A DNA stretch of 64,000 bases from Cannabis sativa (GCF_029168945.1 NC_083603.1:21390001-21454000); one strand, 5' to 3'; counted from the stretch's first letter, positions 13,595 to 25,559 are shown. Numbers and translations: made by a program. The notes: generated by a model from the letters alone, not told the origin.

Positions 13595-15552
13595 ATGTCA
13601 GCTACGTTAGCGACATACCACGATGGGGATGGTGATGGCAGGGATCCCCCTGATCCTTCTAGGGTACCGTCGTCTTGCGAAGCAGGTTTTCATATTTTTT
13701 CAAATCTACAATTGTTCTGAATATAAATAGTGAATGTATGATTTACTAATAAAATTATTTTTCCCTCGAATATATATAGTTCCACCTCCGGTCAGAAAGG
13801 GTCGTGGGGTTGCCGCAAACGCTAATCTCGAAAAAAAAAAGGAGAGATGCTGGTAAGCCCTTACCGGTGGAGGTAGATCTGGAAACAGGCAAAGTTGTTG
13901 GCGCTGAAGCAAGCAATTATGTTCGATTTCTTGGCCAACAAGTAAGCATGTTGTGCCCGGGTGGTCATCTTAATTTTTCTGATGTACCCCAACAATACAA
14001 GGATCAAGTGCTCAATCGAATTAGAGTGAGTGATTTTAAATTATTAAAAGTTGTAATAATTTTATGTCGTCATTTATAAATTAACATAACTTTAAATTAC
14101 TTTTATCACATAGTACTACTTTGATATCGATGGGAATCCCCATCGAGACCTACTTATGGGGACTTTATATTCGGTGATGGCGGAGCGGTATAGTGAGCGA
14201 AAGACACTCAGACACAAGCATTTCAAACAACATTACAAAAAACCAGAAGATTGGGACACAGTTCTCAAATTCCCCCCTGACTACTTGAATACCGAGACTT
14301 GGAAACCGGTTTGCGAATTGTTCGTTAGCGAGGCATTTTTGAATCGTTCAACTAAAAATAAATCGAATCGGCAACTAATGAAATATCCAACAACGCAAGG
14401 CACAAAATCGTTGGCGTCCATACGCCACGGAATGGTATGTATTAATTCTTTAATTGTTAAATATTTCATAAAAAAAAATTCTTTAATAGTTAATAATATT
14501 TTTTTCTTATAATAAACTAATTTAATTGTTTATATTTGTATAGGGGGGTCCTCCTGGAGAGCATGTAGTTGAAGCATGGAAGGAGATCCATGTGAAGAAA
14601 CCGTCTGGAAATTTCGTTAATGAATTAGCTGCAAAAGATTATGTAAGTGATTAAAATGATTTATTATTAAAATTTATATTTTATATTAATTACATATTCT
14701 AATAATTTTGATTTAAATAGGAGGAACTGATCAAGGAGCTTGATAGGAAGCGACTTGAACGACAATCCCAGAGCGATACTGGGACTGAATCTGAATCTGA
14801 TACTGGTTATCAGTTTGACGTTATGGAAACAGTTCTAGGCCAAAGATCTGACTATCAAAGAGGCGTGGGTAAAAGGCTCAAGGGCAAAGGAAAGAAACCA
14901 ATCCCTCAAACTCAATCAACGGTGCCTCCCCAACCAACTACTGAAATGATGAGCACTGTGGCAGATATATTCTCAGTTATGTGTGCCACTTGGGGGGGTA
15001 ATTTGACGCCTGAACAACGTGCCCAAATATTTAACCCACGCTTTGACAATTTCGTTCAAACGTATAGTCAATCGCAGTCGCCTGGTGGTTCGTCTTCTCA
15101 GAGTCATGCCGCTCCTCCGGAACAAAGAACAACAACCTCCTACGCAACCACAATTTCGGCCTTCCTCGCAACAACAATTCCAAAATTTGTCACAAAGAAG
15201 AATTTGAAAATTTTTTGCAAGAAGAACCCCAATCTTTTCCTCAAGAATTTCCTCGGCGGAATAACAGTCTGCTCCGCCAATGGGAAATCAGTTCTTATAC
15301 CGAACACCGTCAGAGTCTCCTCCGCTCGGCTCAAACTTTGCTGATTTTGGATTATTTGGGAGTTCATCGCAGGAGAACCAATTTTTTTCAACTCCCATTT
15401 TCAACCAAGCTAAGCTCGGTAATTTGACGCTGGGTTTATCATCAGACCAAGCGTATATGCCTTCTCCGCCACGGGCTTCGGGGACTCGTACCGAAAATAA
15501 TCCAGATCAAGACTTCATAATTAGAGACCTGAATGAAGATGTTAATGAATAA
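13595..15552 (+). pseudogene. TNP1-like protein gene (Transposase_24 family), frame-broken
   Basis: Second gene of the CACTA element, downstream of the transposase on the same strand. Predicted exons are 13595-13685, 13780-14025, 14114-14434, 14544-14642 and 14721 to about 15552, with GT/AG borders. The middle part (YYFDIDGNPHRDLLMG, WDTVLKFPPDYLN, GTKSLASIRHGM) resembles the plant Ptta/En/Spm Transposase_24 proteins, thought to bind element ends. The frame changes at an A10 run near 13831-13840, and again at about 15125, 15200 and 15330 in the Gln/Pro-rich tail. The final frame ends DFIIRDLNEDVNE at 15552. Breaks at homopolymers and in simple sequence could partly be assembly errors, but four of them point to decay. 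Confidence 0.72.
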
Positions 15553-15779
15553 TTTATTTATGTTTTGTAATAATTTAGTTTAATTTTGAGACAATATTTT
15601 ATTAGTATTAATATGTTAAAGTTAATTACTTTGGAGACAATTTTAAATTATTAATAAATTTTATTAAATTGTTTTAATTATATTAATTAGATTTATTTAT
15701 TAAATATTTAATTATTTATTTATATATAATATAAATAAATTTTTAAAAATAATTAATATTTTTTTTTTATTATTGGGTG

Positions 15780-16060
15780 TTGTAGCGGCGGAGTAATAGC
15801 GGCGGGACCCGCCGCTGTGCCCTGTGTCGGCCTCGAAACACGAAACTGACACAGGGCAATAGCGGCGGGGTCCCGCCGCTATTGCTCCGCCGCTATTAAT
15901 AGTATTAGCGGCGGAACCAGTTTTTGGTCGCTAATACTATTAATAGCGGCCAAGCAATAGCGGCGGACCAATAACGGCCGAGGTCCGCCGCTATTGCCCA
16001 TTAGCGGCCACATTGTGGAGCAATAGCGGCCGAGGGGCCCGCCGCTATTGCTCCTGAATG
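15780..16060. repeat. CACTA right subterminal array
   Basis: About ten GCGGCGG/CCGCCGC motifs, mostly in AATAGCGGCGG context, mirror the left array. Some are changed to AACGGCCGAG or GGCCAC. A hairpin (GCCCTGTGTC paired with GACACAGGGC, about 15819-15857) lies inside. Confidence 0.82.
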
Positions 16061-16071
16061 TTGTAGTGGTT

Positions 16072-16132
16072 TGGGATTATCCCGTTAACTTCTATTCCGA
16101 TAAACATTTTATGTAATGACCGTGAGGTCTAA
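16072..16132 (+). pseudogene. LINE ORF fossil, part 2 (C-terminal end beyond the CACTA insertion)
   Basis: Taking out the CACTA element and one GTT copy, the LINE frame that stops at 7286 continues here in phase for 20 codons (FGIIPLTSIPINILCNDREV) to TAA at 16130-16132. This supports the insertion boundary independently of the TSD. Confidence 0.7.
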
Positions 16133-16383
16133 CAGTTATATCTATCAGATTACATTTTTTTTTTTTTCAAAAAAACAAATATACCCTCTTATAAAAAAAT
16201 TATTTAATTCAAAAAAACATAAACCGGTCACAACAACCGATTTTCACAAGTAAAAACATATATATTTATCATTTGGTGGTTCAATTCTACACTACAATGT
16301 CAGAAAAGAACACATGTGTAACAAAAATTTTATTAATGTAAAATAATATATACAGATTTAGTATTATAAAATTATCGGCATTA

Positions 16384-17217
16384 GAGCATCTCCCATGGTA
16401 AAAAAAAAAGGAGGATGTTTGCTTAGGTGGATAGATGATGTGGCAAAATATTAAGATGCTATACTATTAGAGTGAAAACAATATCATTCTAAAAATTTAA
16501 GGGGATGCTATACAGTGGCATTAATGCGATCATAATTTTTTATTAAAAAATTATAACTAAAAATTTATTGTTGCTAAAAATTAAGAAACATATACAATTT
16601 TTTAATAATAATAAAAGAATTTACATATATGATAATAGTGTTACGTTTTCAAATATATAGTAAAGTATTATAAAAAATTATTTTGTACAGTCTCAAAAAA
16701 GGAATATATATAATATTTTAATTAAAATTGAATAATTGAATATATATAAATATTAATGTATTAAAAAAAGTTTGCATTTAAAAATTGTTTTAATTAGTAT
16801 TTTTTAATTATATCATAATATTTATTAATTATGTTATTTAATGAGTTATTTTTAATTTAGTTTATCTTAATTTTATATTAGATTGTTCAATTATAATTTT
16901 GTTATTTTTAAAATTTAGTGTAACTTTTTCTCTTTTGGTTAAGAAATTTAAATTTTATGTTATGTATATTTATATTAATGTATCATTTCTTTAAAATAGT
17001 GTGATAATGTATTTATAATTTAAAAAAATAATATATTAAATAATAATAATATGTGAGATCATAATTATAGAATTTTTGAAGAGAATTATACTTTAAAATA
17101 TTTTTAGAAATAAGAGTGTCAAAAATGATGTGGAAGAAAGATAAAATAAAATATTATATTTTTAGATGATGTGGAGATTTTTAGCATCCTTAAAGGATGC
17201 TACCATTGGAGATGCTC
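16384..17217. mobile_element. Harbinger-type MITE, 834 bp, TSD TTA
   Basis: It starts GAGCATCTCCCATGG and ends CCATTGGAGATGCTC, with TTA at 16381-16383 and 17218-17220. TTA target duplication is typical of PIF/Harbinger elements. The interior is AT-rich with no ORF; GATGATGTGG-like motifs lie near both ends. Confidence 0.72.
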
Positions 17218-18439
17218 TTACTATATTACAATGTCAAAAAAGTACCGAAAAAAATTATGGGTGTTACTCCGCTCAAGTACAGAGCATTGATTAGGTACCA
17301 GTATTGTTTAAATTTTTTAGATATGTCGTTTTGCGATTGACTAACAATATTCTTTAAAAATTATTATATTTAAAATATATGAAATTGATACTTAATTTCA
17401 CCAATAACAATACCACTAGTGCCTATTATAATATTATTAAACTGATATGCTGCATTTTATCAACTAAGCATACATCTACTTTAACCGTAGAAAACCTGCC
17501 ATTATTTGGCCATTGAATTTACAATGAAGGGTTCAGAAAGTTTCCCCATCGGTAGGAAATTTATGAGGCAAACCTATAAATTTATACACATATATAAATA
17601 TAAATATAATCTACTGTCCTCGTGCCTTTTATTCTAGCAGCTCTATATCAAGAATTTACTGTACTACTTGTAATATACAAGTAGATTGAAAGAGGGACTT
17701 CATCTAAGCTCTTATGGTATAAATATATGCATTTAACTTTTATTATTATAATAAATTACTAAATTGTGTCCTTGAAGCAAGGTAGTACTGAGGTACCTTC
17801 TCTTTAGGATCATGCTAAATGACTAGTAACAAAAGAAAAAGAAAGATGAAATTTGTTTCTAGTTGTGTTGTTTTGGGTATCAATTAAATAGTGTAACTAT
17901 ATAGATCAATATTCTATAACGACATACAAATATTACATTTTTCAGACATATTTGGCGGAGGTGCTTGTTAACACATATTTAAAGTAATGAAGAGATTTAA
18001 CAGAAGTTAAGAGCTAAAAATGGCATCTTTATGCTATTTGAAAGACTTACCTTTTAATTTCTCTCTAATTGCAACTTGGCTGTTATATAACACTTCAACA
18101 AAAGCAGAAGTCTGAGGCAATTTACACAGACTTGGTAGTATAATCAGAGTGTCACACAAGTCTTCCAAAAGAACAAGCCCCAGTCCTTCTCTAGCATAAG
18201 GATTCTTTTCGAAGAAGAAACTTCTTGGTTTGCCTTCCCTTGCACAATGCAAATGGCCACTTAGCCAAATCAGAAATTGCCCGATACATTATATATATAT
18301 ATTCCTATATTACCAAGTAAGCTTTACACATCTTATGAAAAATTTCTCTTGGGATATACAAGCAGAGTCATGTTTTCTTCATGCCAAATCGCAATCCACG
18401 GCTCCACTACAAGGTCAAGTTTTGCATAGGCTGCTATGA
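17218..18439. other. Intergenic, 3' of the kinase gene
   Basis: AT-rich DNA with no recognisable gene. The last 200-400 bases probably hold the 3' UTR of the minus-strand kinase. Short open frames here are not supported. Confidence 0.5.
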
Positions 18440-21288
18440 TCAACATGTCCTCAGGAGCTTTGGCGTCCACATGCGAGAAAACCAGCCATTTTCTCCACCC
18501 TTCGCATCAGAAATTGTCCTTTTGTTCTTGGTTTCATCGTCTCTAACAGATTCCATCGACGCCATTTTCAATTGAAGTGGCGGACTCCCTGGCCTCGAGG
18601 GTGTTTCAGCTATTTTATTGACCATTTCCAACACTTCACTCATTTTTGGCCGGTTCTTTGGCAGTCTGACCAAACAGCGGTTGGCTATAAGTGCAAGCTT
18701 TTGTACTGACTTGAGTGAGCATTTCTTTTGCAGCCTTGGGTCTATTATGAGCTGGAATTTTTTTATGTCTGATAGGTGAGGCTTCACCCATTCCAGCAGC
18801 TTCTGCTCACCCTTTGGGCGGTTTCTATCTATAGGCCGCCTACCTGTGATGAGTTCGTAAAGAAAGACACCGTAGCTCCATACATCGCTCTTGTATGTGA
18901 GACGCCCGGTCTGGATATACTCGGGTGCTGCATATCCCATGGTTCCAACAACCTAATGAATATCAGTAATTTGAGATGGTAAGTCATATGTGAGAGATGG
19001 TAGTTTTGTGCAGCAAAGCCCAAGTATGGTTTCAAATATCCATTTGCTAGAGTTGAACAATAACTTGCAAACTATAAATTATAGAGAAAATAGCTCCAAC
19101 TAATAATGATGTACAAATCTACAAAGTATAGTCAAGGAAGAAAGTGTTTCATTTAGCCAATTAGCTTGCCATCTAGTTCTGGCATGTATTGTAGGCCTCA
19201 GTTTCATGTGAACTTTAATTTCAATTATAAAATTGGGAAATCCAATTCTTATATTTATGTATTTCAAAAATATGAAAGATATAAAAAAAAAAAAAAATTA
19301 TAGCTTTGTATCCAACTTGTTTTCTCATAATTTATTGTTGGACAAGGATCAAACTCATTCCTTTTTCTATCTTTTTTCACTTAATACTTTTAATTCAATC
19401 CTATCCAGCCCAAAACAAATTTAGAGTAAAATGTCTAAACTATAGGCGCATAGATTAGCTCTATAGTACAGGAGGGATGGGAGTAAAAAAGGTTGTCAAG
19501 TTCAAACTTGGAACCTCCATATTTCAAGTGAGCAGTAAGTGTTCCCACACTATATATACAAGTAGTCATACGCATTAGCATTAGATAAATGCATACCGCT
19601 GTGGAGACATGAGTCAACCCTTCGGTTGGCCCTAGCCTTGCCATTCCAAAGTCTGATAGCTTGGCATTCCACTGCTCGTCGAGAAGGATATTTGAAGATT
19701 TAAAATCCCGGAAGATGATCTATAATAAGCACGTATTATCACATTTGTGAATGTCATGAGGAAGAATAACAATAGTGATAAAAATATCTCTTACATTTGC
19801 TTAGGAAATTACTGAACAAGCTTAAAATTTAACATAGCAAAGTATTGGAATAGAAACATAAGTAAGCTACCTGAAAGTCCATTTCTTCATGTAGATGTGC
19901 CAAGCCACGAGCAGCGTCCTGAGCTATTTTCAATCTCATGGCCCATGGAAGCGGTGTCTCTGAACGAGCAGATAAGTGTCCTTCCACACTTCCATTAGGC
20001 ATGAATTCATATATCAGAAGACGTTGAATTCCTCTTTCATCATCCTCGGCACAATAGCCAACTAATTTGACAAGATTGGGATGCTCCACAACCCCAAGGA
20101 CATTTACTTCTGTCACCCACTCCTTGTGCCCCTGCCATAGAAAGAAAAATGAATCTTTATAATTCCAACACAGTTGAAGCAAAGTCCTACTCTTTGCAAA
20201 CAAAAACAGAGTTCCTTATTCAGCAATATAAGCCAGAACAACAATCTATAACTGAGCTATTGTGAAATGGATGCTTAAATCAAACACAAACAACCAACAA
20301 CAACAAAATCTACTAGAAAGATATCAGGTGTAAAGATTACACCCGACATCTAAGGCATACTTCGTTCGGATAAACAATCCTACATGATAGGCAAGAATGG
20401 AATCCTAGTCAAATCTACTAGAACAATATTAGAGGTTAACTTTTTTTCTGCAATTCACTCGAAACGCCTTGTACAAGATCACTCTCAAATCATAAAAATA
20501 AATCATACAAAACTCCTGTTTTTCTTCTCAAGAAAATACAATATAGTGTAGAAAGAATTTCGAATCTCCTCTAATGCTTCCTAAACTGTTAAATGTGTTT
20601 ACTTCTAAAATACTCAATTGAGCTATTATGGAATTCCCAACCAAAAATCTACCAACCTCATATCAACGGTTGACAGATTTCATGTAGACCTAAAATTAAT
20701 GAATCACTTCTACATGAGCCTACAGTAGCCATATCATTATAATGATAATATTAGCCTGGACTAAAATCTATCAATAGCCTATATTAGTCTTTGCAATGAT
20801 TTTAATGCAAGTTTTCTTTCACTGAGTGTTTTCATGCAAAAATAACATTATAAAAACATCCTAATAAAATAAAATAAATAAAAAACATGAAATTAACCAA
20901 AATTTACCTGCAACCCTCTTTTGCTGAGTTGTTTCACAGCAACTTCTAGTTTTGTGGATGAATCGTCTGTGCTCTTTATCAATCCCTTGTAGACACATCC
21001 AAAGCCACCTTCTCCAACCATGACGGAGCGGCTGAAATTCTTTGTGGCGGATTTCAGCTCCGGCACAGTGAACACTCTGAGATTGCTTGGCCTTTGGGAG
21101 AAACTAGGAAATGATTGGCGCCTTGAGGATTCGCTGCTTCCATCAGAGGCATTTTGGGAGTTGAATTCAGAGCCAGATCTCTTCATTTCACCATCAGTGA
21201 ATGTTAAATTGTAGGACTGACCCGAAATCGATTTTGTGCTCTTGGGGTCTTCTTTCTTCTCACCGACTGAGAATGGGAAGCACTTCAT
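18440..21288 (-). CDS. PCRK1: Receptor-like cytoplasmic kinase, PCRK1/PCRK2 type (complete)
   Basis: A Ser/Thr kinase of the RLCK-VII group. Arabidopsis PCRK1 and PCRK2 act below pattern-recognition receptors in immunity. Coding exons on the minus strand are 21288-20908, 20131-19871, 19719-19597 and 18952-18440, all phase 0, giving 425 residues (the Arabidopsis protein is about 418). The start MKCFPF matches PCRK1. There is no Gly2 for myristoylation, and Cys3 is a possible acylation site. A Ser-rich N-terminal segment precedes the kinase domain: GEGGFG at 92-97, Lys119 (AVKQL), Glu135, FRDFKSSN with catalytic Asp219, DFG at 237-239 and APE at 264-266. The catalytic loop has FRD in place of HRD, as in its relatives. 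The tail ends in CC-free RTC. A 5'UTR intron runs about 21714-21294. Confidence 0.92.
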
Positions 21289-21293
21289 AGCTC

Positions 21294-21714
21294 CTACACA
21301 AACAAAAAAAATAATAAATACAACAATTTACTCACTTCAAGTATAGAACAAATTCCAGAGCTCAACCTAACAGCAGACCTTCAAAACCATTATCCAAAAC
21401 ACATATCACTCAAACCCATAAACAGACAACAAAATCCAATATTAGCATGTACAAAATTGAAGAAATGGGAAACAAAAAAGGTTATTTTCAATTGTTAATG
21501 CATCCCCTTATTCTTATTCATTTTCTATAACCGTTTTTTTCTTTTCCTGAGTTCCGTATAAGAATCAATAGAAAATACAATTCTAAAAAAAGAAAAAGGA
21601 AAAAGGTCATAAAAGAATCAATTATTCAATTCCATTACAAGACAAACAATAAAGATGCAATTTTTAGGAAACATAAGGAAATTGTACACAAATGGCAAGA
21701 GCAAAAACTCTTAC
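21294..21714 (-). other. 5'UTR intron of the kinase gene
   Basis: On the minus strand CAAAG/GTAAGAG at 21714 and TGTGTAG/GAGCT at 21294 make a good donor and acceptor just upstream of the start ATG. PCRK-type genes often have such a leader intron. Inferred from splice-site quality. Confidence 0.55.
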
Positions 21715-21899
21715 CTTTGATGATCTGGTTTGGGAAACTTGGCGTGCTAAATCTGATTGAGACCAAAATATGAGAAAGTAAAGGAAAGGCCCATATAAGC
21801 CACTGCCCAAAAAAGACTTCAAAACTATAGAAATTGGAAAGAGAAAGAAAGAGAGAACAAAAAAAAAAGCAGTCTTTGGCTATAAAGAAGTCGTCACAC

Positions 21900-22869
21900 G
21901 GCAGCTGATGGAGTCAACCTTGCTTACCAACCATTAATAAAAATTGAATCTCACATTCCAAAACTTCTAAAATTCGTAAAATAAAGAAATGAAAATGAAA
22001 ATACATAAACTGTAACACTGACTTTTGGTAGCGAAACGAGTTAAATAACCTTAACCATAAGCACTACGCTATACTATACTCTAGAAAAAGAGGAAAAAAA
22101 TAACATTATCTAATCTGTGTGAAAACTGAAAAGTGCTTTTGAAAATGAGGTATGGAAGAAAAGTCTTCGGATGAATAAGACTGAGTCATTCGAGTCAAAT
22201 GAATAGAAAAAATACTCTATTTTTTAATTTTTAACAAGATTATCTTGTTCTTGATGTGTAAAGCTAAATTGGGTCTTCTTGACTTGCCGGTGCCATATGT
22301 TTTGGAGTTCAAGAAAAGCCATTAACATTTCAACATTTGGGCGTAAACTTGAGTGTAGTTTTATACAAAATCTCATATCAGAGAAAAACAACACAACACA
22401 AAGTAGTTTCGGCGCACACCAAGAAAACTGCAATTATTTTGATTTTAAAAAACAAAAAAAAAAAACTGCAATGTGCTTGATTTGTCTATATTCACCGACT
22501 TACAGATCAGTTAGTACAAGTGCACCCACTTGAAAGACTCGTAAAACATTATGACAAAAAAAATTGCAATTTGTTACTTGTTTCCTTTATGATTCATCAT
22601 CATACTATATTTATATTATTATTATTAGACTATAATATGCAAGCTCATCTGTGGTGGACTCGCAATAAAGTCTACAAAAGTATGGCTAGCTACACTACCT
22701 CATACTCATTAAATAGCTTAAGTTAAAAACATGTGGCTATCGACATTGAAACATTATTATGCCAGTACAAAATTATAGTTATAGAGTCGTTTGGTAAAAA
22801 TATCTTTTTAGCCAAATATATACCTAAAATACGCAAATCTCATATATTAAATTAGTTATGACCTAAAAT
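21900..22869. other. Kinase promoter side and spacer, no gene
   Basis: Upstream of the kinase leader. The sequence is AT-rich with no gene or repeat that I recognise before the gypsy remnant begins. Confidence 0.5.
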
Positions 22870-23123
22870 ACATTTGCACCGTTGCAAAGTAAAATCTTTG
22901 AGCACTGTTGCACTGGTCAGGAAAAAAGAATAAAGAAACAACACCATTACATCAGCAAGAAGTTGTTGGATGCTGAGATTAGATATCTCTGGATGAAGAA
23001 ACTCACGTTTTGTCTGCTCATAGCATCCAAGAACTTACAGGCTCACTCTATCAGAGTCTTAACTAATCACCCGCTTTACCAAGTCCTTCGAAAGCTAAAA
23101 TTGTATGGAAGATTACTCACATG

Positions 23124-23318
23124 CAGGGCCGGCCCTGGGCATAGGCGGGCTAGGCCTGTGCCTAGGGCCCACCTAGTCCAGGGGCCCAAAAAAAAAATTT
23201 TGCCCTTTTAAAATTACACAATTTTTTTGCTGATTTTGAAAAATACCATTTTTTTCTAAATGAGGGCCCAAAAAATAATTTTTACCCTATAGCCCACTAC
23301 ATTTCAGGGCCGGCCCTG
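23124..23318. mobile_element. hAT-type MITE (CAGGGCCGGCCCTG ends), 195 bp
   Basis: Both ends read CAGGGCCGGCCCTG, itself a palindrome, and the 8-bp TSD CTCACATG is perfect (23116-23123 and 23319-23326). The interior is two blocks of GGGCCC around a T-rich centre. It splits the gypsy pol remnant. A second copy lies at 62060-62249. Confidence 0.9.
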
Positions 23319-23975
23319 CTCACATGGGTAATGAAATTAAATCAGTTCGACATCTCTTACAATCCTCAAGTATCTATCAAAAAATAAGCCTTGACTGGGT
23401 AAAAACCACTGGGATTGATAGAAAAGGAAGAAGAGACCTTGGTGTGGGAAATCCTTGTCTATTAAGTGCCCAACGAAAATGGATTCGGGACTAGGATTAT
23501 GTTAATATCTCATGTGAAACTTAAGCTTCAAAGTGCCATTTGATTCACATTCGAAACCTCAAACAATGAAGTTGGGTACGAGGCCCTTTTGGCTAGGATA
23601 AGATTGACCCAAGTGGGAGCCCAGAGCATCAAAGTCTTCAACGACTCTCAACTCGTGGCCAACCAGATTTCAGGAGAATATCAGGCCAAATAGGAGAAAA
23701 TGGTCACGTATGTAGCTCGAGTCTGAGACCTTCTACTAAAATCTAAAGGATATAAGATCTAGTAGATCCCTTAGGACCAAAACCAACATCCAAATGTCTT
23801 GGCTAAACTCGTGTCAGATCAAAGCATGGAATTCATAGAGGTAGTACCAATTAATTATCTAACAGCTCATAACATTGGGGCCCGAGAAGCTGTCAAAGTA
23901 ATATACTATTCAAACTCCTAAATGGGCCTCATCATCAAATACTTAACCTCGGGAGAGTTACCCACGAAAAGAAAT

Positions 23976-24235
23976 AAGGAAATTACATTCTATGTCCACT
24001 TTACTTTATTTGTTTTAATTTTTACTTCTATTTTTATATTTTTTTAGATATACCCACTTTTATTGATGGTGTTCCTATTAGAACCCTTAGCTTATGTAAA
24101 TTATATGCAATATTTAAGTAGAGAGTGAGGGTATATTAGGCAATTCACTTAAAAAAGTGGGTATATTTTAATAAAAAACAATATGAGAGTATTTTTGATT
24201 AATGGATAAAAAAAAAGTATTTTTCAACTTATCCC
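23976..24235. mobile_element. Small element with 9-bp TSD (copy A), 260 bp
   Basis: Flanked by perfect AAAAGAAAT repeats (23967-23975 and 24236-24244). It begins AAGGAAATTACA and ends TTTTTCAACTTATCCC. No clear terminal inverted repeat and no ORF. The 9-bp duplication suggests a Mutator-type origin. It resembles 43763-44024 at its ends and in length. Confidence 0.72.
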
Positions 24236-24390
24236 AAAAGAAATGTTGTCGGGAAACTCCAGTACCAAGTTCTAAGGTACGTCTTGATGGATGGTAAGAT
24301 TTACTGAAGGGATTTGTCCATACCATATCTAAGATGTATAGTCAGACTGAAATCAATATGGTTATGCATGAAGTACACGAAAGGTTTTGG

Positions 24391-25050
24391 TGTCAGGTTT
24401 TATTCTTTAAATAAAATCTTATTTCAATGTAATCTTATTTATCTACCAACAAAAGATTAGAGATTATTTTTTACTATTGTTTATTGTTTGGTTCGTATAT
24501 TTATTTCATGATTAATTTTTTAATGTATAAATTATCTTAAATCCCAAACATATAGATATTCACAATTATAGTGTTGTCATCACATTAAAATAATTGTGAT
24601 TATATGCTTCAAACTATTTAAGTCTCATGATTTATCAGTGCGTTAGATTTAAACTAACGTGATAATCAACGATATGGTTTACTTACACTTGGATAAGTGG
24701 AATGTCTTTTTCAAGAATTAGCAAAGTAAACTTGGATCGGATGTATAGGTTTTACATCGGACTGTTAATAGTGGAAAAAGATATCGTAAAATTACCGTTA
24801 TATATTTTCCAATTTAATATCACTTAGTTAATCTTAGATCAATTGATTTCAATCTTGAGATGATTAAGCTTTAAGCTAATTGTATTATTTGAGATTCTTG
24901 TTTTGTTCATTATCAGCTTACCCGTCGGTCTAGCTCATACTTACATATTAGGAATTTGATAGTTTAATTAAGTGAGAGTGTTAATCATAGATATGGACAT
25001 CTATAGCTTTTATGATTATTTAGAAGTCAAATAATTATTTCTTTTGAGCT
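24391..25050 (+). repeat. Old, diverged LTR fragment related to the Copia LTRs nearby
   Basis: It starts TGTCAGGTTTTATTCTTTA and follows the LTR at 25560 and 40791 point for point (AATAAAATC, TCACAATTATAGT, GATAATCAACGAT, CTTACACTTGGATAAGTG, ACATCGGACTG), with many changes. It stops where the LTR reads GAGCTTAGC. It is an older, truncated relative. Confidence 0.68.
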
Positions 25051-25554
25051 TGGCTAGGGGGATTATATATATATATATATATATAAATTTTTGTCATAAA
25101 GAGCCTTTGTTTATTTCTTTGTTATCTTATTTATTTCTTTGTATTTTTTATATGTTGTCTCTTGTCAAAAAAAAAAAAAAAGAAAGAAAAAAAAAAGTAA
25201 ATAAAAAAAATTCATCAAAGCAAAAGAAAGAAAAAAATTATAAAAAAAAAAATAATGAAAAAAGAGAACAAGAGCAATATCATTTTATATTGATTTCGAA
25301 GTAGTCTCCATCTTTTTTTTTCTCAAAAAAAAAACAAAAATAAAAAAAGAACGAAAGTAACATCATTTTATTTTTATTTTTTCTCCATTCTTTCCATATT
25401 CAAAAATAATAATAAAAAAAAAAGTTTCATGTTAGTTTACTTTAATTCAAAAAAAAAAAACATCAATTGTCTCTAAAAAAAAATAGGTTTGTTATTGTAT
25501 TTCCTTATTATTAGTTAGCTAGTTGGCTCTTTATTTTGTAAGTTTTTCATGTAA
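25051..25554. repeat. Low-complexity stretch: (AT)n then A-rich purine runs
   Basis: (TA)n at about 25063-25085 is followed by repeated poly(A) and AAAGAAA runs to 25490. An 86-codon open frame across it is almost all Lys/Asn and is not a gene. Confidence 0.75.
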
Positions 25555-25559
25555 ATCTC

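Larger units (their letters stand above)
7287..16068 (+). mobile_element. CACTA (En/Spm) DNA transposon, 8782 bp, TSD GTT
   Basis: The left end starts CACTACAACA and the right end finishes TGTTGTAGTG, its inverted complement. The 3-bp target GTT is duplicated at 7284-7286 and 16069-16071, as expected for CACTA elements. Both ends carry dense GCGGCGG subterminal arrays. Inside, on the plus strand, are a TNP2-like transposase gene (9920-13442) and a TNP1-like Transposase_24 gene (13595-15552), both with reading-frame breaks. A 2-kb very AT-rich stretch separates the left array from the first gene. The element interrupts a LINE ORF, so it is younger than that fossil. Its current activity would need enzyme from a relative. 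Confidence 0.93.
22870..24390 (+). pseudogene. Ty3/gypsy pol remnant (RT end, RNase H, integrase zinc-binding)
   Basis: Fragments in order match a gypsy polyprotein. The end of the reverse transcriptase and connection comes first (YISKKLLDAEIRYLWMKKL, QAHSIRVLTNHPL, 22920-23120). RNase H follows (TFETSNNEVGYEALLARIR, SIKVFNDSQLVANQISGEYQAK, 23540-23690), then the linker (VLAKLVSDQSMEFIEVV). After an insertion comes the integrase zinc-binding start (KLQYQVLRYVLMDGKIY, 24255-24310). There are many stops and frame changes. Two small elements interrupt it (23124-23318 and 23976-24235), and a diverged LTR abuts its right end. Confidence 0.78.

Noticed and set aside
25044..25304. 86-codon open frame
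   Set aside because: Lys/Asn-rich translation of poly(A) and AAAGAAA runs; low complexity.
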